Below the pieces are notes generated by a model that was not told the DNA's origin, ran no database searches, and saw only the letters and a program-made list of their open reading frames with translations. A program made the translations under genes and the position numbers. 47,297 bases of DNA. Origin: an uncultured Muribaculaceae bacterium. Its GTDB lineage: Bacteria; Bacteroidota; Bacteroidia; Bacteroidales; Muribaculaceae. This document shows, in pieces, positions 24,361 to 32,049 of the stretch (positions are counted from its first letter, which is position 1; the number at the start of each line of letters is the position of its first letter). The stretch is taken from NCBI GenBank assembly GCA_904502025.1, contig CAJGDJ010000016.1:1-47297 (forward strand), given 5' to 3'.

Positions 24361-25281
24361 ATGAAAGTATTAGTAGCAACCGAAAAACCATTTGCAGCAG
24401 TTGCTGTTGATGGTATTCGCAAAGTACTTGACGAAGCAGGGTATGAACTCGCACTTCTCGAAAAATATAGTTCAAAACAAGAATTGCTCGACGCTGTTGC
24501 CGATGCTGATGGCTTAATTATCCGTTCCGACATTGTTGATAAAGAAGTGCTTGACGCAGCTAAACAACTAAAAATCGTGGTTCGTGCAGGTGCCGGTTAC
24601 GACAACATCGACCTCGAAGCATCAAAAGCAAAAGGTGTTGTCGCACAAAATACTCCCGGACAAAATTCTAATGCAGTTGCCGAATTGGTATTTGGTATGA
24701 CAGTAATGGCTGTTCGCAACATGTATAACGGCACTTCAGGTACTGAACTAAAAGAAAAATCAATCGGTATCCACGCATTTGGTCAAGTGGGTCGCAATGT
24801 GGCTCGCATCGCTAAAGGTTTTGGCATGGAAGTTTCAGCACTCGACCCTTATTGCCCCGATGAAGTTATTACCGAAGCTGGTGTTCGTCCCGTTCATTCA
24901 GTTGAAGAACTTTATAGCACAAACCAATTCGTATCTCTTCACATTCCGGCAACTGCCGAAACTAAAAAATCGGTGGGCTATGACCTCGTGAAATTGATGC
25001 CTAAAAATGGCGTACTCATCAATACTGCTCGCAAAGAAGTTATTGACGAAGAAGGTCTTGCAAAAGCTCTTGAAGAACGTCCCGACATTAAATATGTTGC
25101 CGACATCAAGCCTGACACCGCCGAAGAATTGAAAGCGAAATTTGGCGACCGTGTGTTCTTCACTCCAAAGAAAATGGGTGCACAAACAGCCGAAGCAAAC
25201 ATCAACGCAGGTATCGCAGCAGCACAACAAACAGTTGCATTCCTCCGCGATGGCATCAACCGCTTCCAAGTAAACAAATAA
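24361..25281 (+). CDS. serA: D-3-phosphoglycerate dehydrogenase, short form with Lys at the catalytic His site
   Basis: A 306-residue D-2-hydroxyacid dehydrogenase that oxidises 3-phosphoglycerate to 3-phosphohydroxypyruvate, feeding serC. Rossmann motif HAFGQVGRNVARI is at about 139-151, and the active-site Arg224 is in NTARKEVIDE. The usual catalytic histidine in TPHIGA is replaced by TPKKMGA (Lys270/271). Short enzymes of this type without ACT or regulatory domains are known as the Entamoeba-like type of the family. No C-terminal ACT domain is present, so serine feedback inhibition is not expected. It is cotranscribed with serC. Confidence 0.93.
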   Translation: MKVLVATEKPFAAVAVDGIRKVLDEAGYELALLEKYSSKQELLDAVADADGLIIRSDIVDKEVLDAAKQLKIVVRAGAGYDNIDLEASKAKGVVAQNTPGQNSNAVAELVFGMTVMAVRNMYNGTSGTELKEKSIGIHAFGQVGRNVARIAKGFGMEVSALDPYCPDEVITEAGVRPVHSVEELYSTNQFVSLHIPATAETKKSVGYDLVKLMPKNGVLINTARKEVIDEEGLAKALEERPDIKYVADIKPDTAEELKAKFGDRVFFTPKKMGAQTAEANINAGIAAAQQTVAFLRDGINRFQVNK

Positions 25282-25303
25282 TCGATATATTAAATACTAA
25301 AAT

Positions 25304-25340
25304 AATAAGCAACGGACTCACATGAGTGTCGTTGCTTATT
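25304..25340. terminator. Bidirectional terminator between serA and thiE
   Basis: AATAAGCAACG (25304-25314) pairs perfectly with CGTTGCTTATT (25330-25340), with ACTCA/GAGT pairing inside. T-rich sequence follows on the plus strand. It serves the convergent serA and thi operons. Confidence 0.85.
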
Positions 25341-25342
25341 AT

Positions 25343-25903
25343 TTATTTTAACAAATCATATATTCCACCAATCATTGCGACACCGCCAAAATTAAGGGAT
25401 TGAAGATATGGAATTTTGTCAAAAGTTACCCCACCTAAAGCAATTACCTTTTCATCAATAAGTCCTTCAAGTGATGCCTTTTGCAACATCGCATCAGTAA
25501 TTGAGGATTTATATTCCGACTTAGAGATACTATCGAAAACTGGACTTAGAAACAAATAGTCATACTCGCTTTTATATTTTTGAATCTCCACTAATGAATG
25601 ACACGACCGTGTCTTAAACCCGGTATAGTCCTCGGGGAAACTTGTTATGTTTTTGTTTATATGTATCCCTTTCAACGAGTACTCATAATATAATTGAGGG
25701 TAATCGTGAATAATAATTCTACTTCGTTCTGCAAAAGTCAATGCCGATAAGATTTCACGCAAATAAGCATTAACATCTTCACCTTCAATATCTGATTGAT
25801 GTTTACGTAGATGCACTATATCAACACCTTTTTCAAACAATTGTCGAATAATCACCACCTCATTCTCTACAGCGTGAGGTGGTGTTATTGCAATGATTTT
25901 CAT
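25343..25903 (-). CDS. thiE: Thiamine phosphate synthase-like protein (ThiE/TenI family)
   Basis: A 186-residue TIM barrel of the ThiE/TenI family. ThiE couples HMP-pyrophosphate and the thiazole phosphate to thiamine phosphate. Visible barrel strands are DIVHLRKHQSD, KGIHINKNI, YDYLFLSPVFDSISKSEY, ALGGVTFDKI and GVAMIGGIYD. It is shorter than E. coli ThiE and resembles the Bacteroides type. Since it is the only ThiE-like protein in the operon, the coupling role is likely, but TenI-like activity is an alternative. It follows thi4 by 9 bp and is the last gene of the operon. Confidence 0.8.
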   Translation of the reverse strand: MKIIAITPPHAVENEVVIIRQLFEKGVDIVHLRKHQSDIEGEDVNAYLREILSALTFAERSRIIIHDYPQLYYEYSLKGIHINKNITSFPEDYTGFKTRSCHSLVEIQKYKSEYDYLFLSPVFDSISKSEYKSSITDAMLQKASLEGLIDEKVIALGGVTFDKIPYLQSLNFGGVAMIGGIYDLLK

Positions 25904-25912
25904 ATTGAGGGA

Positions 25913-26686
25913 TTATCCTTTTAGTTTTTCGATAATAAGGTCGGCAACTTTCTTTCCTGAAAGGAGCATACCTCCAAATATTGGACCCATACGAGGTGTA
26001 CCACTTACGGCTGATGCTGCCATTCCACACACATAAAGTCCGGGGTAAATCTCTTTTGTTCCATTGACAACCTCTTCCTCTCCGGCTATAACATCTAATG
26101 AGCGTTCACCAATTACCTCTCCGGTATCAGTTGCAAGACGAATGCCATTTTTACGAGCCACAGTACAACACATTTCACTATCATGTCCTGTGCCGTCAAC
26201 CACACATTTTGCCAAGATATTAAGTGGGTCAACATGCATACCTTCTCTTAAAACTGGGGTCCAATTCACTACCACACCACTCACAACATCATTTTTGAAA
26301 ATCACATCTTCCACTGAGTAACAATTAAAAATCGTGGCTCCGGCATGAACAGCTTTATATAATAATGCCGCTGTGCTTTCTACCGAATCCATCACATATA
26401 GATTGTCATCATATTTCTCATAATTAATATCAAAATCCTTGACAATATGCATAGCTTCTTCTTGTACCACAATTTGATTAAACATCATGGCACCTCCCCA
26501 CATTCCACCTCCGGGCGATAGTTTACGATCAAATTGAGCAACTTTTAATCCTGCCTTTGATAGATAATACGCAGCCACAATACCCGATGGCCCTCCTCCT
26601 ACGATAGCAACATCTAAATCTAAATTTCTTTCTAACTTGTTAAAATAGGTACTGATAATACCTTTTGAAACATTTCTTTCAATCAT
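25913..26686 (-). CDS. thi4: Thi4-type thiazole synthase (His at sulfur-donor position)
   Basis: A 257-residue FAD/NAD-fold enzyme that makes the ADP-thiazole precursor of thiamine from NAD and glycine. GGGPSG at residues 30-35 is the dinucleotide motif, followed by DRKLSPGGGMWGGAMM. In yeast THI4 the sulfur comes from a cysteine that is destroyed. The archaeal type has histidine there and uses free sulfide. Here the segment GMHVDPL places His151 at that site, so the enzyme should be a true catalyst depending on sulfide. No thiG, thiH, thiS or thiO is in the operon. It starts 33 bp after thiC. Confidence 0.92.
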   Translation of the reverse strand: MIERNVSKGIISTYFNKLERNLDLDVAIVGGGPSGIVAAYYLSKAGLKVAQFDRKLSPGGGMWGGAMMFNQIVVQEEAMHIVKDFDINYEKYDDNLYVMDSVESTAALLYKAVHAGATIFNCYSVEDVIFKNDVVSGVVVNWTPVLREGMHVDPLNILAKCVVDGTGHDSEMCCTVARKNGIRLATDTGEVIGERSLDVIAGEEEVVNGTKEIYPGLYVCGMAASAVSGTPRMGPIFGGMLLSGKKVADLIIEKLKG

Positions 26687-26719
26687 AATTTTACGGTTTA
26701 AGTTATTTATTATCTACTA

Positions 26720-28306
26720 TTAATTTTCATCACAAAGAGTATGACTAATCTTCATTGCACAAAAATTAGGACCACACATTGTACAATATTTACCATCAAC
26801 TTGATTTGATAATTTATAATATTCCAATGCCTTTTCCGGGTCTAAACTAAGGTTAAATTGATCTTTCCAACGGAATTCATAACGAGCTTTACTTAACGCA
26901 TTATCTCTCACCATCGCTCCCGGATGCTGCTTCGCTATATCAGCAGCATGTGCCGCCAACTTAAAAGCAACTACACCCTCACGAACATCATCTTTATTAG
27001 GAAGGGCAAGATGCTCTTTGGGAGTAACATAACAAAGCATAGCAGTACCATACCAACCTATTTGTGCAGCACCGATTGCCGAAGTTATATGGTCATATCC
27101 GGGTGCAATGTCAGTAACCAACGGACCTAAGGTATAGAATGGAGCATTATGGCATTTTTCAATTTGGCGTTCCATATTCTCTTTAATTTTATGCATTGGA
27201 ACATGTCCTGGTCCCTCTATAAATACTTGTACATTCTTTACCCAAGCTCTTTCGACAAGTTCTCCCATTGTATCTAATTCGGCAAACTGAGCTTTATCAT
27301 TAGCGTCATAAATACTTCCGGGTCTTAATCCATCACCCAGCGAAAGTGCTACATCATACTGTGCGACAATATCACAAATATCGTCAAAATGTTCGTAAAG
27401 GAAACTCTCTTTTTGATGAGTCTGACACCATTTAGATATGATGCTTCCTCCTCGGCTTACAATACCTGTAAGTCGAGGTGCTGCGAGCATTACATTTTTT
27501 AAGCGTATTCCACAATGTATGGTAAAATAATCTACACCTTGTTCACATTGTTCGATTAACACATCACGATAAATCTCCCACGTAAGTTCTTCGGCTTTAC
27601 CATTCACTCGCTCCATCGCCTGATAAATAGGCACAGTGCCTATGGGAACAGGGCTATTTCGCAAAATCCACTCACGCGTTTCATGAATGTTAAAGCCAGT
27701 AGATAAATCCATAATTGTATCAGCTCCCCATTTACAACTCCATATAGCTTTTTCAACCTCCTCTTCTATACTTGAAGTTGTTGCTGAGTTGCCTATATTA
27801 GCATTGATTTTAGTCAAAAAATTTCGGCCTATAATCATAGGTTCTGATTCCGGATGGTTAATATTTGCCGGAATTACAGCTCTGCCTTCAGCAACCTCTT
27901 TACACACAAATTCTGGTGTGATATGAGTATTAATACCAAGCTTCTGACAATTCATATTCTCTCGTATAGCCACATATTCCATTTCAGGTGTAATAATACC
28001 CTTTTTGGCATAATACATCTGACATACATTGTTAGCATCATTTGCTCTACGTTCCTTAATCCATGCTTCACGTAGATGAGGCAAACCTTTTTCTAAATTT
28101 ATATCAATATTATCATCACCATAAGGACCTGATGTGTCATATATATAAATAGGATCATTAGGGGTTTCTATTCGTTCTCCATCTTTAATCGTAACAGTAG
28201 GCATTTGTGTAACCTTTCGCATACCCACCCTCACACTCGGGTGTATAACCCCATTCATATAGACTTTTTTCGAACCGGGATAGGAAATTCTCAAATCTGA
28301 TTTCAT
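26720..28306 (-). CDS. thiC: Phosphomethylpyrimidine synthase ThiC
   Basis: A 528-residue radical-SAM-like enzyme that rearranges aminoimidazole ribotide to HMP phosphate. The unusual C-terminal cluster motif C-x2-C-x4-C is at Cys508, Cys511 and Cys516 (in YCTMCGPNFCAM). The core contains FTIHCGIRL, SRGGSIISKWC, SLGDGLRPGSIYDA and FIEGPGHVPMHKI. Length is typical of the bacterial form without long N-terminal extensions. It follows thiD by 30 bp in the riboswitch-controlled operon. Confidence 0.97.
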   Translation of the reverse strand: MKSDLRISYPGSKKVYMNGVIHPSVRVGMRKVTQMPTVTIKDGERIETPNDPIYIYDTSGPYGDDNIDINLEKGLPHLREAWIKERRANDANNVCQMYYAKKGIITPEMEYVAIRENMNCQKLGINTHITPEFVCKEVAEGRAVIPANINHPESEPMIIGRNFLTKINANIGNSATTSSIEEEVEKAIWSCKWGADTIMDLSTGFNIHETREWILRNSPVPIGTVPIYQAMERVNGKAEELTWEIYRDVLIEQCEQGVDYFTIHCGIRLKNVMLAAPRLTGIVSRGGSIISKWCQTHQKESFLYEHFDDICDIVAQYDVALSLGDGLRPGSIYDANDKAQFAELDTMGELVERAWVKNVQVFIEGPGHVPMHKIKENMERQIEKCHNAPFYTLGPLVTDIAPGYDHITSAIGAAQIGWYGTAMLCYVTPKEHLALPNKDDVREGVVAFKLAAHAADIAKQHPGAMVRDNALSKARYEFRWKDQFNLSLDPEKALEYYKLSNQVDGKYCTMCGPNFCAMKISHTLCDEN

Positions 28307-28336
28307 ATTATTTATCTAATTAAATCATTACTCTGA

Positions 28337-29191
28337 TTACAAACTATCATCTTTAACATCAATGATTTCCATTGGTTGTGGATTAAAACCATGGTTAACC
28401 GGGCCGAAACCATGACCGATTTTAATATTAGCTCCGGCTTGAATTGCATCAGAAACATAATGTTTTGCCTCTGCTACTGCATCAGGTAAAAGATACCCTC
28501 TTGCCATAAATGCAGCGATAGCCGAGGAGAGCGTACACCCTGTGCCGTGAATATTTTTAGTGTAAATTGTATCTGATGCAAATGTATCAATTCGCAATTT
28601 TCCGTTGAATTTTGAATATAAGATATCGGTTTTAATATCCCCTTCTTCGTGTCCACCTTTCAAAAGAACCGCTTTAGCTCCACAATCCATTAAATAGCGT
28701 GATGCTTTTTCCTTTTCGGGATATGCAACAAGTCGCATTCCTGTCAGAGCTTCCATTTCAGGAATATTGGGGGTAATAAGCGTTGACATTTGAAGCAACC
28801 TTTCTTTTATGACATCTTGAGCCTCAATCGACAATAGTCTATGTCCACTGCTTGAAACCATAACGGGATCAAGAATAATCTTCAATGAATATTTACTTAG
28901 AGCATCTGCTACGGCATGAACAATCTCGGAATTTGACAGCATTCCAATCTTAACGACTGATGGCTGCAAATCGTCAACAACAGCAACAATTTGCTCATAA
29001 ACCATTTGTGGACTTAATGCGAATTGAGAATTTACGCCTTGAGTGTTTTGTGCAGTAATAGCTGCTATAGCAGTAGCACCATAAACGCCAAGAGCCGAAA
29101 ACGTTTTAAGATCGGCTTGGATTCCGGCTCCACCCGAAGAATCAGAACCGGCAATAGACAAAACAATTGGATAAGTTTTTTGAGGATTCAT
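28337..29191 (-). CDS. thiD: Hydroxymethylpyrimidine/phosphomethylpyrimidine kinase
   Basis: A 284-residue ribokinase-fold enzyme that phosphorylates HMP and HMP phosphate to HMP pyrophosphate. SIAGSDSSGGAGIQADLKT is at about 12-30 and the C-terminal anion-hole GTGCTLSSAIAAFMARG near 215. It is the first gene of the thi operon. Its ATG (29191-29189) lies inside a long stem formed with the leader, which gives a direct view of how the TPP riboswitch could control its translation. Confidence 0.95.
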   Translation of the reverse strand: MNPQKTYPIVLSIAGSDSSGGAGIQADLKTFSALGVYGATAIAAITAQNTQGVNSQFALSPQMVYEQIVAVVDDLQPSVVKIGMLSNSEIVHAVADALSKYSLKIILDPVMVSSSGHRLLSIEAQDVIKERLLQMSTLITPNIPEMEALTGMRLVAYPEKEKASRYLMDCGAKAVLLKGGHEEGDIKTDILYSKFNGKLRIDTFASDTIYTKNIHGTGCTLSSAIAAFMARGYLLPDAVAEAKHYVSDAIQAGANIKIGHGFGPVNHGFNPQPMEIIDVKDDSL

Positions 29192-29242
29192 ACCACTATT
29201 TTATTATATTCTTTACTCAAAATAGTGGTACGGAATTGTACC
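29189..29242 (-). promoter_or_regulatory. Riboswitch expression platform sequestering the thiD start codon
   Basis: On the minus strand, 29232-29219 pairs with 29202-29189 in a 14-bp stem (one G-U pair, 16-nt loop) that includes all three bases of the thiD ATG. A competing hairpin pairs 29242-29238 (GGTAC) with 29231-29227 (GTACC). It shares five bases with the first stem, so the two are mutually exclusive. This is the layout of a translational switch placed directly after the aptamer. Confidence 0.65.
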
Positions 29243-29251
29243 TAAATAGGG

Positions 29252-29349
29252 ACTCCAAACTTCCAGCGTCAGCATTATCTGTACTGGTGCAATGTGTATA
29301 ATCTCAGCCTCAGCAACCAAAAGGTACTACCGGGCACCACCATTCGAGT
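29252..29349 (-). promoter_or_regulatory. TPP riboswitch aptamer
   Basis: Read on the minus strand, the conserved THI-box elements occur in order: a P1 arm (ACTC at 29349-29346), GGTGCC near 29339, GCTGAGATTA (the CUGAGA element) near 29308, ACCAG near 29287, then ATAATGCTGACGCTGGAAG (the UAAUGC...GCG...GGAAG element) at about 29279-29261, and a closing GAGT at 29255-29252. It precedes thiD and fits thiamine pyrophosphate control of the whole operon. Confidence 0.93.
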
Positions 29350-29356
29350 TCGAAGG

Positions 29357-29364
29357 CAAAGGTA
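29357..29364 (-). promoter_or_regulatory. -7 element of the thi operon
   Basis: Read on the minus strand, TACCTTTG matches TAnnTTTG just upstream of the TPP aptamer, so transcription would begin at the 5' edge of the riboswitch. No clear -33 TTG. Nothing else is seen up to 29440. Confidence 0.6.
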
Positions 29365-29440
29365 TGAATTTTTTTTGAAAACTAAACTATTTCTATAAAA
29401 TTTCCCAATAATCGTTTTTCAGTTTAGATATATACTTATA

Positions 29441-30124
29441 TCATAAATCCGTAACAACCAACACCATTCTGTTGCCTCCCGAATCTAAAATATTTAGCCA
29501 CATCGAGCCATCTTGAGAAATCCGTTCAAGGATAGCTTGTTTTATCTCTATGGCATTCCCATTTATTTGGATTTTTGCATTTGGAAGATTTCCCTCAATT
29601 AGCTCTGCTGAACCTGGATAAAACACTATGTGATCGCTTGTGATTAAGCTTCGCACTTCAATTATTCCATCTTTTGATTTAGAAAAAATTGTCCCGGGGG
29701 TGTCATAATTCAATAACAGTATTGGAGAGACAAATCTACAGCTATTGTCGTCAAGTTCTTCACTAAAATCATATATCGGAACTTCTGATTCTACAACCTC
29801 CACACTACACCTCAACCTTACACCATCAGCATTTACATCAATTATCGCATTCCCTTTCGCAAGAGCTTTTACTATAATTTCAAACTCTTTTACCTGCAAC
29901 GATATCACATGTGTCGATGTTATTGTTACTGAACTAATCAACTCAGTATTAGACACATGTATCACAGCCGAATCTCCAACTTCAAGCTTTAATGTAGATG
30001 TGCTTAATGTGGGACGTAATCGCTCCACCGGACTTGGTTCTTCATCGCAACAACTCGAAACAAATGAACCAAATATAATAATACTTAACAATATTATTAC
30101 AAACTCCTTTAGTTCTTGCATCAT
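29441..30124 (-). CDS. Lipoprotein with a bacterial Ig-like (BIG2-type) domain
   Basis: A 227-residue protein with a lipoprotein signal (GSFVSSCCDEE, Cys near residue 25). A BIG2-like beta-sandwich follows at about 37-110 (LSTSTLKLEVGDSAVIHVSN, then VKALAKGNAIIDVNADG). The C-terminal half is unassigned beta-rich sequence. Its ATG overlaps the stop of the upstream endonuclease-I-like gene by ATGA, so translation is coupled, and the two products probably work together at the cell surface or in the periplasm. Specific function unknown. Confidence 0.7.
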   Translation of the reverse strand: MMQELKEFVIILLSIIIFGSFVSSCCDEEPSPVERLRPTLSTSTLKLEVGDSAVIHVSNTELISSVTITSTHVISLQVKEFEIIVKALAKGNAIIDVNADGVRLRCSVEVVESEVPIYDFSEELDDNSCRFVSPILLLNYDTPGTIFSKSKDGIIEVRSLITSDHIVFYPGSAELIEGNLPNAKIQINGNAIEIKQAILERISQDGSMWLNILDSGGNRMVLVVTDL

Positions 30125-31146
30125 TCCACAATTTTGATTTTAAGTTTTCCTTTAATCAAATCCGATTCAAAACGTAATTCATGGTCTCCCACTCCAAGCC
30201 ATTTTGTTTCTATTGATTTTTCTATAACTTCAATCCCATTCACACTCCATGTCGCATCATCAGGAATATATGGTGAATATAAATCCACGCGTGAATCAGC
30301 TGATAGAGAATACGTTGCTCGTAAGGGTATTTTCGTTACACCCGAATCATCTTGTTCGGGTTGATATGGCTCTGACGACTTAGTACCCCATATATAATCA
30401 GGCAAATATGGATAATCTACAAATGGATTGCGATTACCTTGCACCATTGATATAACCTCATTTCGAAGCCTTTCCACATCACTAACAGGATCTGATTCAT
30501 GCCATTGTAGCAGTAAGTTCTTTGAATATCCATTAAGGGTTGGATAAGAACAATCTGCAAAGAAATTCACACCTTGCCCACTCCAACGCTCAGCCGGATA
30601 AATTGTAGCCATATACATGATTATTCGGGCAAAATCGCCTTCATAGCCTTTAGGTGGCATATATACATTTACCGGAGTTTCATAAATATATACAATTCCC
30701 ATCGACCACACTCCATTATCATATTTAATATCACTTGGCACTCCGGGCATATAGTCACATTTATTGGCTAACACATCAATATTACAAGGGAGCAAATTAT
30801 ATAAATCCCATTTAATCGCATCAGTAATAAAAGTGCCCCACCAAGAAAAATCCACTACCGGTCCAAAATTAAGACCAACAGGAGCCGTAGCTCTATCTTG
30901 AGGATAATAATATTTATTTGTTGAATAGCGATCAAGCACTGAACCATCGGCATTTATATCACACTGAGCAAACACACTCCACGCTCCACCATCGCCTGTT
31001 GCTGATGACAAATAATCAGATGGCATATAAGTATCCTGCACAAATTGCTTCAATGTTTCTCCACATTTTCCGGCAAATTGATTTTGAGCCATCGCAACCA
31101 ACTGCGATAGTATAATCATTGCCAACGGAATAAAAAACCTTTTCAT
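30121..31146 (-). CDS. Endonuclease-I-family exported protein lacking the usual catalytic motif
   Basis: A 341-residue exported protein (signal peptide ends near residue 20, VAMAQ). The C-terminal half has family landmarks of endonuclease I nucleases: GDFARIIMYMATIYP, KNLLLQWHESDPVSDVERLRNE, and QGNRNPFVDYPYLPDYIWG. The catalytic Arg-Glu-His-x-x-Pro segment, which should occur about 70 residues earlier, is not visible. In its place the sequence reads VVDFSWWGTFITDAIKWDLYN. So it is a family member likely without nuclease activity. It also has an extra C-terminal beta domain. An in-frame GTG at 31152 precedes the ATG that I choose at 31146. Confidence 0.75.
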   Translation of the reverse strand: MKRFFIPLAMIILSQLVAMAQNQFAGKCGETLKQFVQDTYMPSDYLSSATGDGGAWSVFAQCDINADGSVLDRYSTNKYYYPQDRATAPVGLNFGPVVDFSWWGTFITDAIKWDLYNLLPCNIDVLANKCDYMPGVPSDIKYDNGVWSMGIVYIYETPVNVYMPPKGYEGDFARIIMYMATIYPAERWSGQGVNFFADCSYPTLNGYSKNLLLQWHESDPVSDVERLRNEVISMVQGNRNPFVDYPYLPDYIWGTKSSEPYQPEQDDSGVTKIPLRATYSLSADSRVDLYSPYIPDDATWSVNGIEVIEKSIETKWLGVGDHELRFESDLIKGKLKIKIVE

Positions 31147-31151
31147 AGACA

Positions 31152-31183
31152 CAAATTTAATGAAAATGGTTGATTTTTGACAA
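31152..31183 (-). promoter_or_regulatory. Promoter for the endonuclease-I-like operon (possible leaderless start)
   Basis: On the minus strand TTG (31183-31181), 21 bp, TAAATTTG (31159-31152). Transcription would start within a few bases of the ATG at 31146, so the mRNA could have almost no leader. Confidence 0.5.
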
Positions 31184-31199
31184 CAAATAATTAACTTTG
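31170..31199 (+). promoter_or_regulatory. Promoter for the lipoprotein at 31229 (TTG-N19-TAACTTTG)
   Basis: TTG at 31170-31172, 19 bp, TAACTTTG at 31192-31199. It interleaves with the divergent minus-strand promoter on the same DNA. Confidence 0.7.
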
Positions 31200-31228
31200 T
31201 TGCAGTAAATCACTAAAAATAATCGACA

Positions 31229-31759
31229 ATGAAAAAAGTATTATATTCACTTATTATTGGAGCAACGGCTCTTTGCCTCTCATCTTGTGGCAACGACAAT
31301 AAAACATCAGGTGCTACACCCGCCAATACTGCTCCCGATTTGAACTCTACAGTAAAAGATGCTCCCACCTCTGCTCCAATGGTTAAAGAAATTATAAAAG
31401 GTGAGATAAATAAACCCATAACCATTGAAACCAAACGTGGCAAAATGCACGGACAAATTGAATTCCCCGGTGCTATTACATTAACCAATCCCGAAGAAGC
31501 TAAAAATGTATTACACAAACTCACACCTGCACAAGGCAAAAACACATACAACTGTGCAGTCTTATTCACAGGAACTGCCAAGAAAGGTAAAATTTGGAAC
31601 TTCACTCATAACCCTATAACCGTTGACGTTGAATGGAAATATGAAGATGGTTCTTCATCAACCGACCAAGTAGTTGTTGAATCACAAAAATTTAACTTCA
31701 CTTACGCCGACGAAAACAAAGGCAAAACTAAAACTATTACATATACGGTTTCAGAATAA
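31229..31759 (+). CDS. Lipoprotein of unknown function
   Basis: A 176-residue protein with a lipobox (LCLSSC, Cys about residue 20), a Thr/Pro/Ala-rich linker to about residue 50, and a beta-rich domain to the end (ETKRGKMHGQIEFPGAITL, then ITVDVEWKYEDGSS). I do not recognise the family. It is monocistronic with its own consensus promoter, divergent from the endonuclease-I-like operon, and is followed 20 bp later by an IS-like remnant. Confidence 0.75.
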   Translation: MKKVLYSLIIGATALCLSSCGNDNKTSGATPANTAPDLNSTVKDAPTSAPMVKEIIKGEINKPITIETKRGKMHGQIEFPGAITLTNPEEAKNVLHKLTPAQGKNTYNCAVLFTGTAKKGKIWNFTHNPITVDVEWKYEDGSSSTDQVVVESQKFNFTYADENKGKTKTITYTVSE

Positions 31760-31778
31760 GCTTTCACTATATAAAATT

Positions 31779-31921
31779 ATTGCTGTCCGATAAAATGTGT
31801 ACTTTTACCCATGGTTAAACTTGTTTATGGTAAAACAAAAGTAACCAAAAAGGACTGATTCCCGCAAATGGAACCAGTCCTAAATTTTTATTTATTCAAA
31901 AAAGTTTTATCGGACAACAAT
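31779..31921. mobile_element. 143-bp MITE-like remnant with 17-bp inverted ends
   Basis: ATTGCTGTCCGATAAAA at 31779-31795 and TTTTATCGGACAACAAT at 31905-31921 are inverted repeats with one mismatch. The interior has no ORF but holds a hairpin (31851-31862 with 31870-31881, one mismatch) followed by AAATTTTTATTT, like a transposase-gene terminator next to an IS right end. The same end (16 of 17 bases) occurs at 47159-47175. The best explanation is an internally deleted IS, able to be moved in trans if a full copy is active. Confidence 0.75.
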
Positions 31922-31993
31922 ATTTTTTTTACAAAGGTATAAAAATTTAGATTCAATTGTCAAATAATAAAGAACTATTAGGTCCATATAAAA

Positions 31994-32028
31994 AACGATG
32001 CCCATGAAAACTCGGAGACATCGTTCTT
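31994..32028 (-). terminator. Terminator of guaA
   Basis: AACGATG (31994-32000) pairs with CATCGTT (32019-32025). On the minus strand the stem is followed by TTTTTTATAT. Confidence 0.75.
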
Positions 32029-32049
32029 ATATATATTATTTCTTTTTTA

